A stretch of DNA of 64,000 nt from assembly GCA_003402705.1 (NCBI GenBank), contig QQNF01000010.1, positions 1 through 64,000 on the forward strand, written 5' to 3'. The position numbers were made by a program, and so were the translations under genes. The DNA comes from Verrucomicrobiota bacterium (lineage in GTDB: Bacteria > Verrucomicrobiota > Verrucomicrobiia > Verrucomicrobiales > V1-33). A model generated the notes under the pieces. The model saw only the letters and a program-made list of their open reading frames with translations, was not told the DNA's origin and did no database searches. The stretch's first letter is position 1, and each line of letters opens with the position of its first letter. Positions 8,081-14,267 of this stretch are shown here, piece after piece.

Positions 8081-10522
8081 TCAGTCCGGCATCACGACGA
8101 AACGGACGAAGAGTTTGTCCTCGCCGGGTTCGGGCGGCAGCAGGGTGTATGAAACCGAGCTGGCGGTGTTTGCGAGTTTTGGATCGCCAATGTCAACAGG
8201 AGTCCAGTTCAAGAGGTCAGGCGAGGTTTGCACGACGAACTGTTTGTCGGCACCATACTCGGTGCTCGGAATGTTGCCGCCATTGGGCCAGGTCACCGTG
8301 TTGTCGATGAGGCCCGGAAGGGCGGCTTGTCCGGTCGCATTCATGAAATAAGCGATGCCGTTTTGCACCCCGTCGTCATTGTAGTCTTCACCCGGGGTTT
8401 GGCCGCCCGCAGGAGCCCAGTTGGCAAATCCGCCACCACCGCTCGTCACGCTGATATTGCTGATGTTGTCGAGCCATGGCCTGTCGCTCACATTGCTGAA
8501 TCGAAGAGTGAGAGCGCCCGAGTTCGCAATGGTCTTCGTCATTGTGTAGCTCTGCCAGGTGCCAGGCGCCAGTCCGGTCGTGTCAAAGGTTTCGGTGTAC
8601 GGGATACCGCCGACCAGGAACGTGGCAGACATTACTCCCCCGACTCGGCCGTTCTCTCTCCCGGCATAGAATGTCACCGCAAGGGTATCTCCCGAGCTAA
8701 CGGAGACTCCCAGATTCTGATAGAATGTATTACCGGGATCCGTTAAGTTGGCATACCAGATACCGGCGTCCGTGCGAGTGGCAAACCGAGCATTATCATT
8801 GGTCTGCGCGTAAGTAAGACTCGCATTCCAAACGGCGGCGGCTGTAGCCCATGGTCCACCCAGCGATTGTCCTATCGTCTCGAAGCCCGGGTTCTGCACG
8901 ATGATGTCTGGCGTGACGGTGATCGCCATCGTGGCATCCGCACTGAAAAGAGCCGCATCGCGCACCTGGAAATTGAACGGGTCGGACCCGGTGTAGTCAG
9001 TGACTGGAGTGTAGGTGAGGTTCCCGGCCGTGATATCGGCCACGGCTACCACCTGGTCCAGGGTTATGGGGGTACCGGACAGATTCAGTGTACCATTGGT
9101 CGGGTTCGGGAGCGAAGTCACTTTGATCGCTTGCAAGGTGGTACCGGCATCGATATCCGAGAATGGGAACTCCGCAGCTGCGAACGTCTTGACGGTGTTT
9201 TTTCTCAGGATCACCGAGCCGCCAGTGGAGGTGGGCGCCTGGTTCACATCCGTAACATTCACCGTCATCAACGCGTCGGAACTCAAAAGGGTGTTCGCAT
9301 TCTGAACCTTGATCCCCATGGTGGTGTAAGGCGAACCGAACCCTCCCAACGGCGACAGGTAGGATAGGCTGCCGATGTCGGCCACCGCAACCGTGAGCGG
9401 CAGAGCGCCACTCACTACGGGAGTTCCGCTCAATTTCAATGTACCCAGCGCCGGAAGCGTGGTAATCTGCACGGCAGCGAGCGCGACAGAACCGGGATCG
9501 GCATAGCCGAAATTGCTTGCCGTTAGTGCAATTTCCGTGTTCTCATCCGCCGCTAGCGTGGCATTGGTTGAGGTCGGGTTCGGGCTAGTTGAGGTGAACC
9601 GGATGATCACGATGCCGGAGCCGCCTGAGCCAGCGGCGCCGTCTTGGTTTTGGCGTTGTCCACCACCACCTCCACCCGTATTGGCTGACCCGGAGGCAGG
9701 AGCGCTAGGGTTGCCTCCATTACCGCCGCCACCCAATCCGCCCAAACCGCCGTTGCCATTGAAGTTTCCGCTGCCGCCCCCACCGGCATAGAATTTCACG
9801 ATGCCCGAGATGGAACTTGAGAGTCCTGCACCACCAGCGGCACCTGCCCCTTGTCCATTCCCATTCGTGCCGGCTGCCCCGGCACCGCCACCACCCCCGG
9901 GCGCAAAGGGGCCGCCCCAACTGAGAACATTCCCGCCAGCACTCCCTTGAAGGCTGGTGCCAGAGGCTCCGAGACGACCCACACCACCACTTCCGCCACC
10001 ACCGGAACCGCCAACAGTCGGCTCGGTGAAACCAGCGGGGTTAGGATAGTTGGAGCCGCCGCCGCCGCCACCGACAGCCGTGACACCAGCAAAGACCGAG
10101 TTTTTTCCGTTGGTTCCCCGATAAGGAGAAGTGTTTGCTCTGCCGCCCGCTCCCCCAGCACCGACGGTAACGGTATACGCCGTGGAGTCAGTAACGGTGA
10201 TTGTGCCGGTCACAAATCCGCCTGCTCCGCCGCCGCCGCCCGTGCCGCCGCCGCCGCCGCCGCCGCCGGCAACGATCAGATAATCGACGCTGCCGCCACC
10301 AGTCACGTTAAACGTACCGCTGCCAGTAAATGTATGGACGTCATAGGTGATTCCACCGTCAGTGTAGCTTGTGATTGTGCCGCCAGTAGCGGCAACTTGG
10401 GCATGCGCCGACGGAAGTGAGGCGCTGAGCCAGATGGCCGCGATGGCCAAGCCACAGAGCTGGCGCATGGACCAGGAGCGATTGGATAAGACACGCGTGT
10501 TAGTCGATTTCGTGGTTTTCAT
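8081..10522 (-). CDS. Large secreted glycine-rich protein with cadherin-like and CBM-like domains
   Basis: 813 aa from the ATG at 10522, which starts a signal peptide (MKTTKSTNTRVLSNRSWSMR with a hydrophobic stretch ending in SAHAQVA). Residues about 50-300 are a glycine-rich region with runs of up to nine G, containing SVDYLIVAGGGGGGGGTGGG and VTVGAGGAGG. Two cadherin/VCBS-like segments follow (each with a GTLxLSGTP motif), then a CBM-like domain (NPGFETIG). A C-terminal piece carries DYNDDGVQNGIAYFM and VVQTSPDLLNWTP. The upstream open frame is translated duplication DNA and is excluded. Likely an exported surface or adhesive protein; no enzyme motif is seen. It shares its 5' leader repeat with the gene starting at 3432. 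Confidence 0.75.
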   Translation of the reverse strand: MKTTKSTNTRVLSNRSWSMRQLCGLAIAAIWLSASLPSAHAQVAATGGTITSYTDGGITYDVHTFTGSGTFNVTGGGSVDYLIVAGGGGGGGGTGGGGGAGGFVTGTITVTDSTAYTVTVGAGGAGGRANTSPYRGTNGKNSVFAGVTAVGGGGGGSNYPNPAGFTEPTVGGSGGGGSGGVGRLGASGTSLQGSAGGNVLSWGGPFAPGGGGGAGAAGTNGNGQGAGAAGGAGLSSSISGIVKFYAGGGGSGNFNGNGGLGGLGGGGNGGNPSAPASGSANTGGGGGGQRQNQDGAAGSGGSGIVIIRFTSTSPNPTSTNATLAADENTEIALTASNFGYADPGSVALAAVQITTLPALGTLKLSGTPVVSGALPLTVAVADIGSLSYLSPLGGFGSPYTTMGIKVQNANTLLSSDALMTVNVTDVNQAPTSTGGSVILRKNTVKTFAAAEFPFSDIDAGTTLQAIKVTSLPNPTNGTLNLSGTPITLDQVVAVADITAGNLTYTPVTDYTGSDPFNFQVRDAALFSADATMAITVTPDIIVQNPGFETIGQSLGGPWATAAAVWNASLTYAQTNDNARFATRTDAGIWYANLTDPGNTFYQNLGVSVSSGDTLAVTFYAGRENGRVGGVMSATFLVGGIPYTETFDTTGLAPGTWQSYTMTKTIANSGALTLRFSNVSDRPWLDNISNISVTSGGGGFANWAPAGGQTPGEDYNDDGVQNGIAYFMNATGQAALPGLIDNTVTWPNGGNIPSTEYGADKQFVVQTSPDLLNWTPVDIGDPKLANTASSVSYTLLPPEPGEDKLFVRFVVMPD

Positions 10523-10524
10523 CT

Positions 10525-10556
10525 GTCTGCAAGGAATTTGCGTTTCGCGGGTGGCA
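10525..10556 (+). repeat. Dispersed repeat R4 (partial)
   Basis: The first 32 bp of the repeat seen in R1-R3 (GTCTGCAAGGAATTTGCGTT, then TCGCGGGTGGC), ending where the sequence continues ATAAGG. As at R1 it lies a few bases before the start codon of a minus-strand secreted-protein gene. Confidence 0.75.
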
Positions 10557-10629
10557 TAAGGTAACAGCTTGCTTCGTGGTGAACCTTTTTTTTTATGACA
10601 CTTGAGCCTACCATCCCCAACCGCCTTGC

Positions 10630-10648
10630 CAAGAAATTTTTGGCAGCG
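10630..10648. other. Short inverted repeat
   Basis: TTGCCAAGAAATTTTTGGCA forms a 6-7-bp stem (TGCCAA/TTGGCA) with an AT-rich loop, downstream of the CoaD-like gene and its small partner ORF. In copy A the loop sequence has drifted but the arms TTGCCAA and TGGCA remain. It could be a weak transcription end, but no U-run follows. Confidence 0.3.
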
Positions 10649-10697
10649 GGTTTTGGGTTGATTTCGACGGGTTGCTTCTAGCCTGTTGCCTCGGTCA

Positions 10698-11055
10698 TCA
10701 GGTGTATTCAAGGACGAGAGTCCGCCCGTCTCCGAGATCGATTTCCGGGGCTCTCCAGCCTGTGCCGGTGGTTTGGTCCCAGAATTCGGGCGAGTCGGTT
10801 CGGGATTCGTCGTCGTCGGCTGGAATCGAGGCTCGGATGGCCTGCCAGGGAGGTTCGATGGGCTCGTAGGTCTCGATATCGAAAAGCGGCTCCGGCGGTG
10901 GTGGGAGACTGACCGTCTTGCGAGCGGAGCACAGTAACCTCTGTTCCCTGCACTTCGATCGTGGATCTGCGTGGCTTTTCATGTGCTCGCGGGAGCATCT
11001 GGGACAGGATCTCTTGAATCTCAATGTCCGTCGCCCACCAGCCCATAAACCCCAG
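10698..11055 (-). pseudogene. Frameshifted small ORF overlapping the end of the HD/CoaD-like gene, copy B
   Basis: The 5' part reads MGWWATDIEIQEILSQMLPR and STIEVQGTEVTVLRSQDGQS. It then shifts frame near 10920 into LPPPPEPLFDIETYEPIEPP and ends RAPEIDLGDGRTLVLEYT. The second part is also open as part of a 108-codon frame with a TTG start at 11024, but the first 35 codons of that frame look like a shadow. The ancestral protein was about 110-120 aa, overlapped the upstream gene by about 35 bp, and is of unknown family. Confidence 0.5.
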
Positions 11056-12103
11056 CGGTGTCCGGCACATAACGCGAGCCGCTGCCAATTGCGATGGATT
11101 CCAGCTCACGAATCGCGCTGGAACCGAGGTGTTGCCATTCCGCTTCGCATCCAATCCAGACGACGTTCGTCTCCGGGCGCAGTTCACCGGGGAAACGAGC
11201 GTATCTCAGTTCAGCTTCAAGGTCGGTGCCGTCACGAACTCCGCGCACCACCGACAACTGCAGCGGGAACTGTTCCACAAAGTCCGTTAGCAGGCCGGGC
11301 ACTCCGGCGACTTCGTGAAAACACAACCGTGCCTGAAGTTCCGCCCGCCGAGCTTCAAGCGTGTCCACGGCACCGGATTTCTGCCGGTTCACCGCAACGC
11401 CGATGATGACCTTGTCGAAAACACGTTCCGCCTGTCTCAGGATGGACAGATGTCCGCGATGGAACGGATTGAAGCTGCCCGGATACACCGCGACACGAGG
11501 GGAAAGTCCTTCCAGCAAGCCAAGACAAATCTCCACGCCCTCGCGCTGCTGCGAAAACTTGTTCGACCAGTCGCGCAGAAACTCCGCACGCTTCTCGCGA
11601 TAGGTAGTCCACGATGCCCACTGATACTCACGAAAAATGGCACGCTCGTAGGCTACTCTGGAAGCCAGCGGATAATCCGTCGCGAGCGGCTTGCAGTCGG
11701 CTTCCCAGAATCTCCAGGTGAGCGCGTCGTCGGGCAGCTTGTTCCATTTGGATGCAACAATGATTTCAGCCGCGCGCTGCACGATTCGGTTCGTCCTGTC
11801 CGCTGCGTGCCAGAGCAGCAGCGCTGCGCTCGCCTCCTCGTTGTCGGCCCGCAGCGGATTGTAGATGGCGTCGTGGTAGAGCGCGGCGAGTCTCAGTGTG
11901 TTGCGCTCATCCCCGGCCGGCACGTCGGCAAAATCCGCAAGCAGCGAGCGCAAGTGCTCCGGTCCGTGCCACACACGATGCCGCTCCGACCACCGCCGCA
12001 ATACTTCATCCCCACATCCACTGTGTCGGAGCAGATGCACTGGGCACGATTCCTGAACGAGTTCCCTAAGGCAGGCAGCGTTAGTCGATTCAGTCGAGTT
12101 CAT
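11021..12103 (-). CDS. HD-domain / CoaD-like nucleotidyltransferase fusion protein
   Basis: 360 aa. Residues about 25-190 resemble the HD-superfamily metal phosphohydrolases (RHRVWHGPEHL, LAALYHDAIYNPLRADNEEA, with H, HD and late acidic positions). Residues about 200-355 are a phosphopantetheine-adenylyltransferase-like (CoaD) domain: VAVYPGSFNPFHRGHLSILR carries the T/HxGH-type nucleotide-binding motif, VVRGVRDGTDLEAELRYA matches the CoaD middle motif, and SSAIRELESIA matches the usual SSSxVRE motif. CoaD makes dephospho-CoA from ATP and 4'-phosphopantetheine. Whether this protein does so, or acts on another nucleotide, is not known. The ATG at 12103 overlaps the stop of an antitoxin-like fragment (ATGA). 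A C-terminal copy lies at 4058. Confidence 0.75.
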   Translation of the reverse strand: MNSTESTNAACLRELVQESCPVHLLRHSGCGDEVLRRWSERHRVWHGPEHLRSLLADFADVPAGDERNTLRLAALYHDAIYNPLRADNEEASAALLLWHAADRTNRIVQRAAEIIVASKWNKLPDDALTWRFWEADCKPLATDYPLASRVAYERAIFREYQWASWTTYREKRAEFLRDWSNKFSQQREGVEICLGLLEGLSPRVAVYPGSFNPFHRGHLSILRQAERVFDKVIIGVAVNRQKSGAVDTLEARRAELQARLCFHEVAGVPGLLTDFVEQFPLQLSVVRGVRDGTDLEAELRYARFPGELRPETNVVWIGCEAEWQHLGSSAIRELESIAIGSGSRYVPDTAGVYGLVGDGH

Positions 12104-12291
12104 GCGTGTCGAGTGCGTAGCGGGCGACAGCAGTGTCGGCGGAGGTTGTGGAACTCGAGCACGAGCGGGTCACGCACCACTTCGTCCGCGCCGAGGGCGT
12201 CGAAATTGGCGAAGGAATTTTTACGGACCCTGCCCAATTCCTTCGCACGGGCGAATGTTTCGTCGGGAAGTTGGATCTGAGTTCGCCTCAT
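12100..12291 (-). CDS. Short ribbon-helix-helix antitoxin-like fragment
   Basis: 63 aa starting MRRTQIQLPDETFARAKELG, the typical opening of VapB/CopG-type ribbon-helix-helix antitoxins. From about residue 27 (FANFDALGADEVVRDPLVLE) it no longer resembles that family, so it is probably a truncated or frameshifted antitoxin joined to other sequence. No toxin gene is visible beside it. The stop overlaps the start of the HD/CoaD-like gene by 4 bp. Confidence 0.4.
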   Translation of the reverse strand: MRRTQIQLPDETFARAKELGRVRKNSFANFDALGADEVVRDPLVLEFHNLRRHCCRPLRTRHA

Positions 12292-12405
12292 GCCGACAGA
12301 TTGACAGCACCTTGGGATGCCGTCAACGCGGCGGCGCGGCGCGCTTCTCCCGGCTTCTCCCAGTTCGCGCCTTTGGTGGCGGGATGGCGGAGCATGGTGC
12401 GGTGT

Positions 12406-12927
12406 TCATTTGTTGCGGAAGATCACACTCTGCACCAAGGCATGCACCAGCGAACGAATGCCGTGCTTGGTCGCGGCGGTGCCGACGAGGATATGTTCGA
12501 CGGTAGCGCGGTCGGCGAAGGTCACGGGGGTTCCGGTGGCATAGACCATCAGCTGGCTGACAAGCATGTCCCGCGGCTGCTTCGGCTGCGGCTTCTCCTG
12601 CGGAATGGTGAACTTCTCCATGATACCCGACTCGTCACTACCATAAAGCCGCGCTATTCTTGCATCATCACGCTCCGGATAGGGCGCAATCGCCAGAGGC
12701 AGCGCCTTGCCCGCGGCTTCGAGATACTTCGCGATCTGCACCGTGGAAAATTCGAGCGCCGGACCGGTCTTGTCATAGCCGCGCACCCGTCCGTCCTCCG
12801 GCAGCAGGTCGCGCACATCCAGCGCCGGCAGCCCGAGCAAATCGCGCAGCGTGTTCTCATATTGGGTGCGATTGATGCGCCGCAGCGTTGCGCACCCGTC
12901 CTTTCGCCGAGCACCATCTGCGGCCAC
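12406..12927 (-). pseudogene. Internally deleted DUF1592-family protein (DUF1587 joined to DUF1585)
   Basis: The 173-codon frame begins with a DUF1587 segment (LRRINRTQYENTLRDLLGLP, then DVRDLLPEDGRVRGYDKTGP) and, after SDESGIMEKFTIPQEKPQPK, ends with a DUF1585 segment (LMVYATGTPVTFADRATVEH and IRSLVHALVQSVIFRNK). In the full-length relative at 14264-16798 these two ends are about 600 residues apart, so the DUF1595, DUF1592 and DUF1588 domains and the N-terminal cytochrome are missing. The join keeps the reading frame. It lies downstream of the intact DUF1592-DUF1552 operon on the same strand. Confidence 0.8.
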
Positions 12928-12995
12928 CAGCGTACCGCCCAGGTCTGCTAGAAAACCGCAGTCGTGAAGTTGGGGAAGGTCATCATTGACGTCGG

Positions 12996-14267
12996 TCAGG
13001 CCAGTTCCGAAAGGACGCCGGTGCTGCTACCAAACGAGTCGGTGGCGATGCCCATTTGGCGGAGCATGCGGACGTAGAGATTGGAGAGAGGGTAGTTTTT
13101 CTGGCGGTCAAAGGCGACGTGGCCTTGGTGTTTATAGCCACCGCCGGCGAGGAGGACAGGGAGGTTGCTCGATGAGTGGGCGGAGCCGTCGCCCATGTTG
13201 CTGATGGAGAGAACCTGCGTGCTGTCTAGCAAGCTGCCGCCAGCTTCGGGGGAGTCGTTGAGCTTTTGCAGGAGACCTTGCAGCAGCCGCATGTGGGCTT
13301 CTTCGTAGAGGGCGACTTGCTCGACTTTCGCAGGCGATTGGCCGTGATGCGAAGCGTCGTGTTCGCCGAGTTGGGAGCCGGGAACAGTCGGGGCCGGGAG
13401 TTGCTCCGGAACCCGGCATACAATGACGCGCGTGGAGTCGGTCTGCATCGCCAGGTGGATGAGGTCATACCATTGCTTCGTCTGGCCGACCCATTCGTTC
13501 GGGTCGCTTTCCGCCTTCGCATCGACGCGCGGTTTTGGTTTGGCGGCCCACTCTTTTTCCTGCGCTAGGCTTTGCTCGGCCTCGCGGATGGAGGTGGTGA
13601 GGACTTCCATGCGCTGGCGGTCGGCGGAACTGATTTCGCGGTTCAAGGCGCGGAGTTGGTCGCGCATTCCATCAAGGATGCTTTTGCCGTCGTCGAGTCG
13701 TCGGAGTTCGCGGGCGATTTCATCGGGCGTGCCGTCCACGAAAAGCTGGGTGAAAAGTTGCGCGCGATTGCGCTGGCCGGGCAGGGCGACGCCTTTGCTG
13801 TTAAATGAAATCGCCGGTCCCAGCAGCAGGTAGGGCACGCGCGTTTGCCCGCCGACGTGCTGCGCCGCGAGCTGGTCGAGCGTGATGCCGAGGTGCATGT
13901 CGTCCATGCGTTTGATGTTATCGGGATGCACGCCGTTGAGCAGCGCGAACTCGGTGCGGTGATCGTTCGGATAGCCGAGGTGCGACATTCCGGAGAAGAC
14001 GGTGAACTTGCCGCGCTGCGGTTCGAGGATCTTCAAAAGCCGCGGTGCCTCGTAGTCGAGCCCAACTTTTTCGGGGAAAAAATACGGCGCATACGTGCCG
14101 AGCGGGCGGTCTAGGATGACCATGCGGCGCGGGGTCGCAGCGGCAGCAGCGGCGGCGCGGCCAAATGGGCTCATGGCGTCGAGCAGCGGCAGTGCGAGGG
14201 TGGCGGCCCCGGCCTTGAGGAAGGTGCGGCGGTCGAGATGGCGTTTCGGGATGTGCAGAGTGTTCAT
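12996..14267 (-). CDS. DUF1552 protein, Tat-exported
   Basis: 423 aa. The N-terminus has a twin-arginine signal (RRTFLKAGAATLALPLLDAM). The rest matches DUF1552, an alkaline-phosphatase-like/sulfatase-related secreted family of Planctomycetes and Verrucomicrobia: FSGMSHLGYPNDHRTEFALL, SLDQLAAQHVGG-type and DSTRVIVCRVPEQL segments, and SISNMGDGSAHSSSNLPVLL near the end. It starts in an ATGA overlap with the preceding DUF1592 gene, a pairing conserved in these phyla, so the two probably work together in the periplasm. The biochemical role of the pair is not established. Confidence 0.85.
   Translation of the reverse strand: MNTLHIPKRHLDRRTFLKAGAATLALPLLDAMSPFGRAAAAAAATPRRMVILDRPLGTYAPYFFPEKVGLDYEAPRLLKILEPQRGKFTVFSGMSHLGYPNDHRTEFALLNGVHPDNIKRMDDMHLGITLDQLAAQHVGGQTRVPYLLLGPAISFNSKGVALPGQRNRAQLFTQLFVDGTPDEIARELRRLDDGKSILDGMRDQLRALNREISSADRQRMEVLTTSIREAEQSLAQEKEWAAKPKPRVDAKAESDPNEWVGQTKQWYDLIHLAMQTDSTRVIVCRVPEQLPAPTVPGSQLGEHDASHHGQSPAKVEQVALYEEAHMRLLQGLLQKLNDSPEAGGSLLDSTQVLSISNMGDGSAHSSSNLPVLLAGGGYKHQGHVAFDRQKNYPLSNLYVRMLRQMGIATDSFGSSTGVLSELA

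Larger units (their letters stand above)
10575..11333. repeat. Direct duplication, copy B (about 759 bp)
   Basis: Partner of 3617-4370, same orientation. In this copy the CoaD-like coding region continues uninterrupted past 11333 into a complete gene. The start of both copies lies just upstream (in minus-strand sense, downstream) of a dispersed repeat and a MKTTK-type secreted-protein gene, so the whole arrangement, not only the 755 bp, is duplicated. Confidence 0.85.
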
